Source of the DNA: CAXBNB01 sp965267535
GTDB lineage: Bacteria; Bacteroidota; Bacteroidia; Cytophagales; Cyclobacteriaceae
NCBI GenBank assembly: GCA_965267535.1
Contig: OZ254082.1
Coordinates: 4,030,001-4,094,000, forward strand
Direction of reading: 5' to 3'
Length of the DNA: 64,000 bases
Shown: positions 1-9,245 of the stretch, piece after piece
How positions within the stretch are numbered: the stretch's first letter is position 1
Layout: every line of letters begins with the position of its first letter
Program-made: the position numbers and the translations under genes
The notes under the pieces: generated by a model
The model's input: the letters and a program-made list of their open reading frames with translations, nothing else
Database searches by the model: none
Told to the model about the DNA's origin: nothing

Positions 1-411
1 CAGATACTCAACCTCTTCGCTACTAAGAGCCAGCCCTTCCTTTTCGTTGTAGGCAGCTATATCATCTATTTCCAGTATTGGCTCTGGAGAGTTATCTATA
101 TCAAACAAATTCTGCCCCAATCCTTCGTAGCGCCTCATCAGCATAGGATCAAACTCTCCTCCCACTACAAATTTCTCCATTCTCACAATACCCTCAATCC
201 CCATGTTTTGGGTGATCTCTACAGCATTGGTACTCCAGGGAGTGATCATCTCTTTACGTGGACCTATAAAATGCCCCTCCACTTCATCCGCTTCCAGCAG
301 TGTTGCTTCACCCAGCAACCAGATCAGTTTTTCGATATCCTTATTACTCAGCTGCGTACGCGATTGGATGGCAAAGTGAGTATTGTCCTTACTTTTAAAA
401 ATTGAGATCAT
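1..411 (-). CDS. purL: Phosphoribosylformylglycinamidine synthase, N-terminal part (partial)
   Basis: The reverse strand reads open for 137 codons from an ATG at 411 to the window edge, so only the N-terminus is present. Residues around 50-75 include the segment PWSTNAVEITQNMGI followed by IVRMEKF, which matches the start of large single-chain FGAM synthases (PurL), where a GPR..SPWS...I..N.G...I.R.E pattern is conserved. The enzyme converts FGAR to FGAM with glutamine and ATP in purine synthesis in the cytosol. A TACTTTTG sequence (437-444, minus strand) about 25 bases upstream fits a Bacteroidota -7 element. The gene is divergent from the TetR regulator at 613. The family call is firm; the rest of the protein cannot be seen. 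Confidence 0.85.
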   Translation of the reverse strand, partial: MISIFKSKDNTHFAIQSRTQLSNKDIEKLIWLLGEATLLEADEVEGHFIGPRKEMITPWSTNAVEITQNMGIEGIVRMEKFVVGGEFDPMLMRRYEGLGQNLFDIDNSPEPILEIDDIAAYNEKEGLALSSEEVEYL

Positions 412-436
412 TTAGAATGGCATTCGTTTAATTCCG

Positions 437-444
437 CAAAAGTA
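437..444 (-). promoter_or_regulatory. Possible -7 element for purL
   Basis: On the minus strand this reads TACTTTTG, a full match to the Bacteroidota -7 consensus TANNTTTG, 26 bases before the purL ATG. No TTG/TTTG was seen at the expected 17-23 base spacing upstream, so support is partial. Confidence 0.25.
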
Positions 445-545
445 AGATTTAACTGGAAAAGGCAGTAGCTCTTAGGAGCATATTTCTTTTTGAAAAAAAT
501 CTTAAAGAAAAATGCAACATTCATAAACCTTTTGAAAAACAAGTC

Positions 546-595
546 GTAAACCCGCATCGGAAACTTTAGAGTTCTTGAAAGTTTCCACAGTTTAC
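546..595. promoter_or_regulatory. Nested inverted repeat, candidate TetR operator
   Basis: GGAAACTTT (559-567) and AAAGTTTCC (578-586) form a perfect 9-base inverted repeat around a 10-base centre. It is enclosed by GTAAAC (546-551) and GTTTAC (590-595). It ends 17 bases before the TTG start of the TetR gene at 613. Two-fold symmetric sites just upstream of their own gene are the usual targets of TetR repressors, so autoregulation of the efflux operon is likely but inferred. Confidence 0.5.
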
Positions 596-612
596 CCAAA
601 AGATTTTCAAAA

Positions 613-1227
613 TTGAATGTAGCCCAAAACATATTAGAAACAGCAGGAAGTTTATTTCTCAGGTATGGAATACGCAGTGTGTCTATGGACGAGATAGCCA
701 AAGAACTTGGCATATCTAAAAAAACTATCTATCAGTTTTTTAAAGACAAAGACGACATTGTATTACAGGTCATTAAGTCACTGATCGAGCAGGAAAAAAT
801 GGAATTTGGAGAAATTTTTGAATCGTCTGAAGACGCCATTGATGAACTCATACAGCTTTCCAAATGCCTGAGGAGCAACCTTGGAAAAATCAATCCCTCA
901 CTGCTTTTTGATTTACAAAAATACCACCCCAGATCCTGGGAGCTATGGATCGATTTTAAAAACAACTTTATCCGAAACAATGTACTCCGATCTATCGAAA
1001 GAGGCAAAGAAGAGGGCTTTTTCAGGCCCAGCATAGACGCTGAAATTCTGGCCACATTCCGGATAGAACAGGTACAGCTATCGTTTGATGAAAAAATTTT
1101 CCCACGAGATAAATTCGATTTCACTGATGTACAGATGACACTTTTTGACCACTTTGTCCATGGCTTACTCACCGTAAAAGGACAGGAAATTTATGATGAC
1201 CTTACAAAACCAAAAGGAAATGACTAA
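613..1227 (+). CDS. TetR/AcrR family transcriptional regulator
   Basis: This 204-residue protein has a TetR DNA-binding domain at residues 2-50: an ILETAGSLFLRYG helix followed by the helix-turn-helix SMDEIAKELGISKKTIYQFF. The C-terminal ligand-binding region is diverged. The start is TTG at 613. The only nearby in-frame ATG (664) would remove the first helix, and an in-frame stop lies at 547, so TTG is the best start. It overlaps the next gene by 8 bases and heads a tripartite efflux operon, which points to local repression relieved by a pump substrate. The specific ligand is unknown. Confidence 0.88.
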   Translation: MNVAQNILETAGSLFLRYGIRSVSMDEIAKELGISKKTIYQFFKDKDDIVLQVIKSLIEQEKMEFGEIFESSEDAIDELIQLSKCLRSNLGKINPSLLFDLQKYHPRSWELWIDFKNNFIRNNVLRSIERGKEEGFFRPSIDAEILATFRIEQVQLSFDEKIFPRDKFDFTDVQMTLFDHFVHGLLTVKGQEIYDDLTKPKGND

Positions 1228-2590
1228 AACAAACAAACGCGCTGGTATGATAGTAGCAGTACTCATGCTATTCGTACTACCCACCCGCGCACAACAACCT
1301 ACAACCAAGCAGGGCTACAGTCTGCAGCAGGCTATAGCGTATGCCCTACAAAACAACACCGAGGTGTTAAATGCCGAACTGGAAAATAAGATCTCTCAAA
1401 AGCAGGTAAACGAAATACTGGCCGACGGACTACCACAGGTAACAGCCATGCTGGATTTAGTAAAAAACCACAACATCCAGACAGCTTTTGTGCCAGCCAA
1501 TGCGTTTGATCCAAACGGTGATCCCAATGAAGTAGCATCGCTGGCTTTTGGAGTAAACTACAGCGGGATCGCCTCATTGCGAGCCGAACAAATGATTTTT
1601 AACGGTTCGTATTTCGTAGGGCTAAGGGCCGCACGCACATACACCGAACTGGCCAGGAAAGCACACATCAAAACCAGAATTGATGTGATTGAAGCTGTAA
1701 CCAAAGCATACTACACGGTATTGATAAACAAAGAAATGGCAGAGTTGGTCAACAAAAATTTCAGCCGACTGGATTCGCTACTCACAGACACACAGATCAT
1801 GCAGGCCAATGGTTTTGCAGAGCAACTGGATGTAGACAGAATCACCGTGGAATACAACAATGCCAAGGTAGAAAAAGACCATGTCGATAAAATGGTGGCC
1901 GTTAGTGAAACTCTCTTCAAGTATCAGGCGGGATTTCCACTCGACGCTCAAATAGAGTTGACTGATGAAATAGATAATATTTCACTAAACAAACACATTG
2001 AGAAAACGGAGGCTTTCAACTACGACAATCGGATTGAATTTTCGAGCTTGCGCACACAGCAATCCCTAAACGATCTCGATCTGCTCAATGTAAAATCCCA
2101 GTACCTGCCACGAATCAACCTCTATGCTACATACGGAGCAAACACGGGTACTCAGCAATTTGGTCAGCTTTTCGATTTTGGAGAAAAACCCTGGCACAGA
2201 CTGGGGGTAATCGGTCTGGGGCTGAACTGGCAACTGTTTGACGGGTTGCGTAAGAACGCCCAGGCTCAGCAGCGAAAATTCAAAGCCCAGCAACTGGAAA
2301 ACGACATCAGTACTGCCATGGCCAGCATTGAACTGGAAATAGAGCAAAGCATAAATGCATACAACAAAAGCATAGACAATATGGAGGCTCAGAAAAAAAA
2401 TATGAACCTGGCCAACAACATCTATCGCACTACTGAAATAAAATACAAAGAAGGTGTAGGGTCTAACTCTGAAGTGCTGGATGCCGATGCATCGCTCAAG
2501 CAAGCGCAAACCAACTATTACAATGCGCTTTACGATGCTCTCGTATCGCAGGTAGAACTTCAAAAAGCCCTGGGCAAGCTAGAACCCTAA
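1220..2590 (+). CDS. TolC family outer membrane efflux protein
   Basis: From ATG 1220 the protein is 456 residues with a signal peptide (hydrophobic stretch GMIVAVLMLFVLP, then cleavage near TRAQ). An in-frame ATG lies at 1193, but starting at 1220 puts the signal peptide at the N-terminus and gives a short 8-base overlap with the regulator. The body has the two-repeat, coiled-coil-rich pattern of TolC/OEP proteins: YSLQQAIAYALQNN at the front, and near the end a long helical repeat with EGVGSNSEVLDADASLKQAQ. It forms the outer-membrane channel for the RND pump encoded just downstream. The substrate cannot be told from sequence. Confidence 0.88.
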   Translation: MTKTNKRAGMIVAVLMLFVLPTRAQQPTTKQGYSLQQAIAYALQNNTEVLNAELENKISQKQVNEILADGLPQVTAMLDLVKNHNIQTAFVPANAFDPNGDPNEVASLAFGVNYSGIASLRAEQMIFNGSYFVGLRAARTYTELARKAHIKTRIDVIEAVTKAYYTVLINKEMAELVNKNFSRLDSLLTDTQIMQANGFAEQLDVDRITVEYNNAKVEKDHVDKMVAVSETLFKYQAGFPLDAQIELTDEIDNISLNKHIEKTEAFNYDNRIEFSSLRTQQSLNDLDLLNVKSQYLPRINLYATYGANTGTQQFGQLFDFGEKPWHRLGVIGLGLNWQLFDGLRKNAQAQQRKFKAQQLENDISTAMASIELEIEQSINAYNKSIDNMEAQKKNMNLANNIYRTTEIKYKEGVGSNSEVLDADASLKQAQTNYYNALYDALVSQVELQKALGKLEP

Positions 2591-2639
2591 ACAATCCATC
2601 ATCATGACTGTAAAAAATAATAACACATACACCACTCCC

Positions 2640-3818
2640 ATGAAAAACATATTTATACTAACCGTCCTTGTCGGTCTACTGGCAGCAGCATGCGACAGCA
2701 AACCTGAGGTGGAAAAGAAAAAAGAAGAGTTGAAAAAGCAACGGGAAGAGCTGGCTACCATCAGCCAGAACATCTCCGCTCTGGAAAAAGAAATAGCCAA
2801 ACTCGACCCTACATTTGGCAAGAAAGAAATCAAAAAAACTCTGATTACGGCAATAGAAGCCCGAAAAGATTATTTTGAGCACAAACTGGAAGTAAGAGGA
2901 TCTGTAGAGTCAAGAAAAAATGTAACCATTGGCTCTGAAGTACCCGGAAAAGTAGAGCGTATATGGGTGAAAGAAGGGCAGCAGGTAAGCAAAGGACAAA
3001 CCCTGCTCACATTGGATGCCAGCATCATCAAAAACAACATCGCTGAGCTAAAAACCGCCCTGGACCTTGCCAAGACTGTATACGAAAGGCAAGCAAACCT
3101 TTGGAAGAAAAACATTGGTACAGAGATTCAGTACTTGCAGACCAAAAACAACTACGAATCGCTGGAACGCAAGCTGGCCACTGCCAACTCGCAACTCGAA
3201 CAATCCATCATAAAGGCACCTTTTAGCGGCAGCATGGATCGAATCACGGCCAAAGAAGGAGAAATCGTACAACCCGGCATGGAGCTACTCCGACTGGTCA
3301 ACCCTAACGACGTATACATCAGAGCCGATATTTCCGAGCGGTTCATTAGTGTGTTTAAAAAAGGCGACCCGGTAGATGTCTATTTTCCTGTACAGGATAA
3401 AAGAATGACTTCTACCATTACAGCTGTAGGGCAGGTGATCAACAGCGAAAACAGAACCTTCGAGATAGAAGTGGCTGTGCCTACAGGCTTTGGCAACACC
3501 CGTCCCAATCAGGTGGTGGTACTGCAACTCATCGATTACAAAAACGATGAAGCGATCAAAGTGCCTACCATGATAATCCAAAAAGACAACAAGGGCAGCT
3601 ATGTATACACTATAGAAAAAGAAGGCAGCAATCTGGTAGCTAAAAAGTCGCACATAGAAGTAGGGCTGAGCTACAACAACACCACTGAAATAGTGCAAGG
3701 CATAGAACCGGGCGAAAAAATAGCTCACAAAGGCTTCAGAGACCTTACTGAAGGGGTGTATGTCACCATCACCAAAGATTCAACTTCTTCGGCCAGTCAG
3801 GCTCTGTCTAAAAAGTAA
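2640..3818 (+). CDS. RND efflux periplasmic adaptor (HlyD/AcrA-type) lipoprotein
   Basis: The likely start is ATG 2640, which gives a 392-residue protein beginning with a lipoprotein signal (VGLLAAAC, Cys about residue 17). An upstream in-frame ATG at 2604 would add 12 polar residues before the signal. After the Cys comes a charged coiled coil (residues 20-55), then a lipoyl-like half with GKVERIWVKEGQQVSKGQTL, an alpha-hairpin, the second half IIKAPFSGSMDRITAKEGE, then beta-barrel and membrane-proximal domains. It bridges the TolC-like channel and the pump. The extra coiled coil ahead of the lipoyl domain is a small peculiarity. It lies 49 bases after the channel gene and 34 bases before the pump gene. 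Confidence 0.9.
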   Translation: MKNIFILTVLVGLLAAACDSKPEVEKKKEELKKQREELATISQNISALEKEIAKLDPTFGKKEIKKTLITAIEARKDYFEHKLEVRGSVESRKNVTIGSEVPGKVERIWVKEGQQVSKGQTLLTLDASIIKNNIAELKTALDLAKTVYERQANLWKKNIGTEIQYLQTKNNYESLERKLATANSQLEQSIIKAPFSGSMDRITAKEGEIVQPGMELLRLVNPNDVYIRADISERFISVFKKGDPVDVYFPVQDKRMTSTITAVGQVINSENRTFEIEVAVPTGFGNTRPNQVVVLQLIDYKNDEAIKVPTMIIQKDNKGSYVYTIEKEGSNLVAKKSHIEVGLSYNNTTEIVQGIEPGEKIAHKGFRDLTEGVYVTITKDSTSSASQALSKK

Positions 3819-3852
3819 TGGAACAGTTTCCAACCTTTATCAAAAAATAAAA

Positions 3853-6800
3853 ATGGAAGAAACATCACCAAAGAACGTGCAGAAGGAATTTGGCCTGACC
3901 ACACTTTCTATCAAAAATAAAACAACCGTATTTGTACTCACGGCGCTGGTTATCCTGATGGGGGTATCTGCCTACATCAACCTACCCAAAGAGAGCTTTC
4001 CGGAAATATCCCAACCAATAGTATACATAGGTACAGCACACCCCGGCAACTCTCCGGTAGACATGGAAAACCTGATTACCCGACCCATAGAGAAGGAAAT
4101 CAACACTATAACCGATGTAGACAACATTAAATCTACCTCGGTGCAAGACTACTCTACGATCATTGTAGAGTTTACTCCCGACACGGAAATAGAAGACGCT
4201 CTCACTAAAGTGAAAGATGCCGTAGACAAGGCCGAGCTACCCTCCGATCTTGAAAACGATCCGGACGTGTTTGAAATGAACGTGTCTGAAATACCGGTAA
4301 TGAATATTAACCTATCCGGAGACTACAGCATAGAAGAACTAAACGAAAGGGCTGAATACCTCGAAGAAGAGATCGAAAAGCTAAAGGAAGTATCGCGGGT
4401 AGAGATTCGTGGTGTAGATGAAAAAGAAGTCCGCATAAATGTGGACCCCTACCAGATGGAGGCTCGCCTGGTTAGCTTCGGCGACATCCAGCAAGCCATA
4501 CGCGACGAAAACATTACGCTATCGGGAGGCAATGTAAAAGAAGGCGACATACGGCGCTCGCTCCGCATAGTGGGAGAATTTGAAGACCCACAGGAACTTT
4601 TGGATGTGGTTATCAAGCAGGAAAAGGGAAACATAGTATACCTGCGCGACATAGCCGATGTAGAGTTTGACTATAAAGAAGCTCAAAGCTATGCCCGTCT
4701 GGCCAAAAAGCCCGTAGTGATGGTAGATGTAATCAAGCGTAGCGGCGAAAACCTACTGATTGCAACCGATAAAATCAATGCTATAATCGATAAAGCGAAA
4801 GAAAACGGGCAACTACCGGACGATATCAACATCAATATCACCGGTGATCAGTCGCAGCAAACACGTGACATGGTAGAAAGCCTCGAAAACAACATCATCT
4901 CAGGTGTAATCCTTGTGGTTATGGTGCTGCTGTTTTTTCTGGGTACGCGCAACGCCCTTTTCGTAGGTATTGCCATTCCGCTATCTATGTTTATGTCATT
5001 TATGATTTTGGGAGCATTCGGTATCACGATCAACATGATGGTGCTCTTTTCGCTCATCATGGCGCTTGGTATGCTGGTAGACAATGGTATAGTGGTGGTA
5101 GAAAACGTATATCGTCTCCGCGAAGAAGGTTACTCCGCTTTTGAAGCCACCAAAAACGGTGTAGGAGAAGTAGCCCTCCCTATTATAGCCTCTACTTCTA
5201 CCACGCTGGCCGCTTTTCTGCCGCTGGCGTTTTGGCCGGGTATCATGGGAGAGTTTATGAAATTTTTGCCCATCACGCTCATGGTCACTCTGGGTTCATC
5301 CCTGTTTGTGGCGCTCGTTATCAACCCCGTATTGATAACCGTATTTATGAAGCTCGACGCTGGAGAAGCTACCCGACACAAGCGAATCTGGACATACGCC
5401 GGTATAGCCTTTGTATTGGGCGCACTCTTCCTGATGGGAGGTAGCAAGGTTCTGGGCAACCTGTCAATTCTGCTAGGCCTCCTCATCATCATCAATGTAT
5501 ACGTGCTGGTGCCGATATCCAGAGGATTCCAAAACACGTTTTTGCCCTGGCTCGAAGGCCTGTACAAAAACCTGCTCACCTTTGCTTTTCAGGGCAAAAA
5601 TCCGATATTCTTCTTTACCGGCACAGTAGGCTTACTTATCTTCTCGGTTTTTCTGATGGTCATTTTTCCTCCGAAAGTCAATTTCTTTCCAGAAACACCA
5701 CCCAAGTATGTCAATGTATTCATAGAATACCCTGTGGGCACGGATATCGAAACTACCAATGCCTTTTCCAAGCAGATAGAAGACAAGGTGCTGAGCCTGG
5801 TAAAACCCTATGAAGAAGTAGTAGAATCGGTAATAGGCACTGTAGGAGAAGGTACAGCCGACCCTATGGACCAATCCGCTTTTGGTCAGCGCGACACACC
5901 CAACAAGGCCCGTATCATGGTCAACTTTGTGGAATTTAAACACAGAAACGGAGTAGACACCAAGGTAATACTAGACACTATACGGTCATCTATGCAGGGC
6001 TACCCCGGCGTATCAGTAGTGGTAGACAAAGACGTGAATGGCCCTCCTGTAGGAAAGCCCGTCAGCATAGAAATCTCCGGCGAGGAATTCGATGTACTGC
6101 TCGACATAGCCGATCGAATGAAAAAAGAGATCAACGAATCAGGCATAAAAGGCATAGAAAAGCTAAAATCCGACATGGAAACAGGCAAACCCGAGCTCAT
6201 CGTGGATATAGACAGGGAAAAAGCCCGTCGTTTTGGACTGTCTACTACCTCCATTGCCATGGAAATTCGTACCGCTTTGTTTGGTAGAGAAATATCTAAA
6301 TACAAAGAAGGTGAAGACGATTATGAAATTCAGCTTCGACTAAAAGAGGAGTATCGCCACGACATCAATGCGCTAATGAACAAGAGCGTCGTGTTTAGAA
6401 ACCAGACTACCGGCAAAATCCACAGTGTGCCGATATCATCAGTGGCCGATGCAGAAATCAGTTCTACATTTGGCTCAATCAAGCGAAAAGACCTCAACAG
6501 AGTCATCAGCCTTACCTCCAATGTAGAAAGCGACTACAATGCCACCGAAGTAAACAGGCAACTCAAAGAGCTACTGGCTGATTTTAAAATGCCTCCGGGC
6601 TATGAGTTTAAGTTTGGTGGAGAACAGGAAAAGCAAGCTGAGGAAATGGCCTTTCTGAGCAAAGCACTCATGATTGCTGTGTTTTTGATCTTTCTGATTA
6701 TCGTATCTCAGTTCAACAAAATCACATCACCATTCATCATCATGATATCCGTACTGCTCAGCACTATAGGAGTGTTTCTGGGGCTGATCATTTTCCGCAT

Positions 6801-7248
6801 GGAATTTTCAGTCATCATGACCATGATCGGTATTATATCACTGGCCGGTATCGTGGTAAACAATGCCATTGTACTGATCGACTTTATAGAATTAAGTAGA
6901 AAACGCAGACTGGCAGAGCTTAACATCGAAGGCAAACTACCGTTCGATGAAATCATAAAAGCCATTATACAGGCCGGATCTACGCGTTTGAGACCTGTAC
7001 TGCTTACAGCCATCACTACTATTTTGGGACTGATACCGCTGGCGGTGGGGATCAATATCGACTTCCTGCAGTTTTTCCAAAACTACGATGCAAATTTCTA
7101 TCTGGGTGGCGATAACGTAGCGTTCTGGGGCCCCATGTCATGGACCATCATCTTCGGGCTTACCTTTGCTACTTTCCTCACGCTGGTAATCGTGCCGGTG
7201 ATGTACCTGTTTTTCTCCAAAATCAACAGAAAACTGGGTATAAGCTAA
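3853..7248 (+). CDS. RND efflux pump, inner membrane subunit (HAE1/AcrB-like)
   Basis: The 1131-residue protein has the duplicated RND layout: TM1, a large periplasmic loop, a TM2-6 bundle, a second TM7, a second loop and a final TM bundle. TM4 carries GMLVDNGIVVVENVYR, keeping the first Asp of the AcrB Asp pair with Asn at the second, and the second half has the paired GIVVNNAIVLIDFIE. The start at ATG 3853 places a short cytoplasmic tail before TM1. The open frame reaches back to 3760, but that would overlap the adaptor and add non-homologous residues. It uses proton flux to drive export with the upstream adaptor and channel. Confidence 0.92.
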   Translation: MEETSPKNVQKEFGLTTLSIKNKTTVFVLTALVILMGVSAYINLPKESFPEISQPIVYIGTAHPGNSPVDMENLITRPIEKEINTITDVDNIKSTSVQDYSTIIVEFTPDTEIEDALTKVKDAVDKAELPSDLENDPDVFEMNVSEIPVMNINLSGDYSIEELNERAEYLEEEIEKLKEVSRVEIRGVDEKEVRINVDPYQMEARLVSFGDIQQAIRDENITLSGGNVKEGDIRRSLRIVGEFEDPQELLDVVIKQEKGNIVYLRDIADVEFDYKEAQSYARLAKKPVVMVDVIKRSGENLLIATDKINAIIDKAKENGQLPDDININITGDQSQQTRDMVESLENNIISGVILVVMVLLFFLGTRNALFVGIAIPLSMFMSFMILGAFGITINMMVLFSLIMALGMLVDNGIVVVENVYRLREEGYSAFEATKNGVGEVALPIIASTSTTLAAFLPLAFWPGIMGEFMKFLPITLMVTLGSSLFVALVINPVLITVFMKLDAGEATRHKRIWTYAGIAFVLGALFLMGGSKVLGNLSILLGLLIIINVYVLVPISRGFQNTFLPWLEGLYKNLLTFAFQGKNPIFFFTGTVGLLIFSVFLMVIFPPKVNFFPETPPKYVNVFIEYPVGTDIETTNAFSKQIEDKVLSLVKPYEEVVESVIGTVGEGTADPMDQSAFGQRDTPNKARIMVNFVEFKHRNGVDTKVILDTIRSSMQGYPGVSVVVDKDVNGPPVGKPVSIEISGEEFDVLLDIADRMKKEINESGIKGIEKLKSDMETGKPELIVDIDREKARRFGLSTTSIAMEIRTALFGREISKYKEGEDDYEIQLRLKEEYRHDINALMNKSVVFRNQTTGKIHSVPISSVADAEISSTFGSIKRKDLNRVISLTSNVESDYNATEVNRQLKELLADFKMPPGYEFKFGGEQEKQAEEMAFLSKALMIAVFLIFLIIVSQFNKITSPFIIMISVLLSTIGVFLGLIIFRMEFSVIMTMIGIISLAGIVVNNAIVLIDFIELSRKRRLAELNIEGKLPFDEIIKAIIQAGSTRLRPVLLTAITTILGLIPLAVGINIDFLQFFQNYDANFYLGGDNVAFWGPMSWTIIFGLTFATFLTLVIVPVMYLFFSKINRKLGIS

Positions 7249-7274
7249 AACCGAAAAACAATAATCCTACAGTG

Positions 7275-7306
7275 AGCGCTCTCTGAAAAGGGAGCGCTTT
7301 TTTTAT
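7275..7306 (+). terminator. Rho-independent terminator of the efflux operon
   Basis: AGCGCTCTC and GGGAGCGCT pair as a 9-base stem (one G-T pair) with a TGAAAA loop, followed at once by seven T. It lies 26 bases after the pump stop codon. Confidence 0.85.
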
Positions 7307-7417
7307 GGAGTAAAAAACAGATAAAATAAAAAATGCCGGTATTTGAGTAAAACCGTAGCACTCCACTGCTGCGATCAGAGGATTTTCACTAAAATTGCAT
7401 CTTTAAACAATAGGACT

Positions 7418-9082
7418 ATGAGTGAGGAAAGAGAATCGCTGAATTTTTTGGAGTTGATGATCGAAAAAGACATTGCCAATGGCAAGCATGGAGGCAAGGT
7501 GCATACCCGCTTTCCACCCGAACCAAACGGCTACCTGCATATCGGTCATGCCAAGGCCATTTGTCTCAATTTTGGTATAGCCGAAAAGTACAACGGCCTG
7601 TGCAACCTGCGCTTTGACGACACCAACCCTGAAAAAGAAGATGTAGAATATGTAGACTCCATCAAGGACAATATACGTTGGCTTGGTTTCGACTGGGGCG
7701 ACAGGGAGTATTACGCATCCGATTACTTTGACCAACTCTACGACTTTGCTGTTACGCTCATCAAAAAAGGGCTGGCCTATGTAGATGATGATCCTGCCGA
7801 AAAAATAAGCGAAGACCGTGGCACACCTAACAAACCCGGTATAGAAAGCCGTTTTAGAGCACGATCCGTTGAAGAAAACCTGGAACTCTTTGAAGGCATG
7901 CGCGATGGCAAATACGATGAAGGAGAAAGAGTGCTCCGCGCCAAAATAGACATGGCTTCATCCGTAATGCAAATGCGCGATCCGGTGATCTACCGCATCA
8001 AAAAAGCAGCTCACCACCGAACGGGCGACAAATGGTGCATTTACCCAACGTATGACTTTGCTCACGGCCAGTCAGACTCTATCGAAAACATAACACACTC
8101 GCTGTGTACACTGGAGTTTGCTTCGCATAGGCCGTTGTACAACTGGCTGATCGAAAAACTGGAAATTTTCCCTTCCGAACAGACCGAATTTGCCCGACTC
8201 AACCTTAGCTATACCATAGTAAGTAAGCGAAAACTAAAGGAACTGGTAGACGGCAACTATGTGAGTGGATGGGACGATCCTCGTATGCCTACCCTATCGG
8301 GCATACGCCGCAGGGGGTACACTCCGGATTCTATCCGCAATTTTGCCAAGCGCATTGGTGTATCCAACCGCAACGGCATCACTGATGTAGCGTTGCTCGA
8401 GCATAGTGTACGCGAAGACCTCAACAAGAAAGCAAACCGGGTGCTGGGTGTACTCGATCCTATCAAATTGATCATTACAAACTACCCAGAAGGTAAAACT
8501 GAACAACTGGAAGCCATAAACAATCCGGAAGATGAATCAGCCGGCAAACGAGCCCTTCCTTTTGGTCGCGAAGTATACATAGAGCGTGGAGACTTTATGG
8601 AAGATCCCCCACGGAAATTCTTCAGACTCGGACCCGATCGAGAAGTACGCCTGAAATACGCCTACATTGTAAAATGCACAGGATACAAAAAAGACGATCA
8701 ATCCGGCGAAATTACGGAAGTATACTGCGAGTACGACCCCAATACCAAAAGTGGACAGGACACTACCGGAAAAAAAGTAAAAGGTACACTGGGTTGGGTT
8801 TCTGCTGCCGAAGCAATAGATGCTGAAGTAAGACTTTACGACAGGTTGTTTGTTACAGAAAACCTGAACACAATAGAGGATGACTTCAAAAATCACCTGA
8901 ATCCCAACTCTCTTGAAATAAAAACAGCTAAACTGGAACCTTCGGTAGCCGGGGCTACTGTTGAAACCCAAGTACAGTTTGAAAGACAAGGGTATTTTAT
9001 TGTAGACAAAGATTCCACAGCTGACAAACTCGTATTTAACCGGACTGTTACCTTGCGCGACAACTGGGGCAAAAAAAATTAA
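7418..9082 (+). CDS. glnS: Glutaminyl-tRNA synthetase
   Basis: This 554-residue class I synthetase charges tRNA(Gln) with glutamine, so this organism has a direct Gln-tRNA route. The HIGH motif lies in PPEPNGYLHIGHAKA near residue 40 and the KMSKS equivalent is VSKRKL near residue 270. The catalytic core is followed by the two-barrel anticodon-binding half (LEIKTAKLEPS and VFNRTVTLRDNWGK near the end). The length equals that of E. coli GlnRS. ATG 7418 is preferred over an in-frame start at 7343 because the protein then begins just before the conserved catalytic domain. It stands alone between a terminator and a strong hairpin. Confidence 0.95.
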   Translation: MSEERESLNFLELMIEKDIANGKHGGKVHTRFPPEPNGYLHIGHAKAICLNFGIAEKYNGLCNLRFDDTNPEKEDVEYVDSIKDNIRWLGFDWGDREYYASDYFDQLYDFAVTLIKKGLAYVDDDPAEKISEDRGTPNKPGIESRFRARSVEENLELFEGMRDGKYDEGERVLRAKIDMASSVMQMRDPVIYRIKKAAHHRTGDKWCIYPTYDFAHGQSDSIENITHSLCTLEFASHRPLYNWLIEKLEIFPSEQTEFARLNLSYTIVSKRKLKELVDGNYVSGWDDPRMPTLSGIRRRGYTPDSIRNFAKRIGVSNRNGITDVALLEHSVREDLNKKANRVLGVLDPIKLIITNYPEGKTEQLEAINNPEDESAGKRALPFGREVYIERGDFMEDPPRKFFRLGPDREVRLKYAYIVKCTGYKKDDQSGEITEVYCEYDPNTKSGQDTTGKKVKGTLGWVSAAEAIDAEVRLYDRLFVTENLNTIEDDFKNHLNPNSLEIKTAKLEPSVAGATVETQVQFERQGYFIVDKDSTADKLVFNRTVTLRDNWGKKN

Positions 9083-9086
9083 GTCC

Positions 9087-9143
9087 CAGGGATTCCGCTT
9101 TTAAAGAAAGTCATGTGGGAACTCTCTAAAAGCGGAATCCCTG
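9087..9143 (+). repeat. Long near-perfect hairpin after glnS
   Basis: CAGGGATTCCGCTTTTAAAG (9087-9106) pairs with 9124-9143, whose reverse complement differs at one base, giving a 20-base stem and a 17-base loop starting 4 bases after the glnS stop codon. No T-run follows, so this is not a textbook terminator. It may act as a terminator aided by other factors or as an mRNA 3' end stabiliser. Confidence 0.7.
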
Positions 9144-9245
9144 AATTAAGCCCTACTTGTCGGCTATTACTACTCATTTTTTTAGCATAGGCTATACCCC
9201 TTAGCCTGCACTTGCTATCTTTAAGCCAACCAAAAAAATAGGGCT

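Noticed and set aside
3952..5400. Asn in place of the second Asp of the AcrB TM4 pair (VDNG)
   Set aside because: This is a frequent variant in Bacteroidota HAE1 pumps as far as I know, and the first Asp is kept, so it is not evidence of a broken pump.
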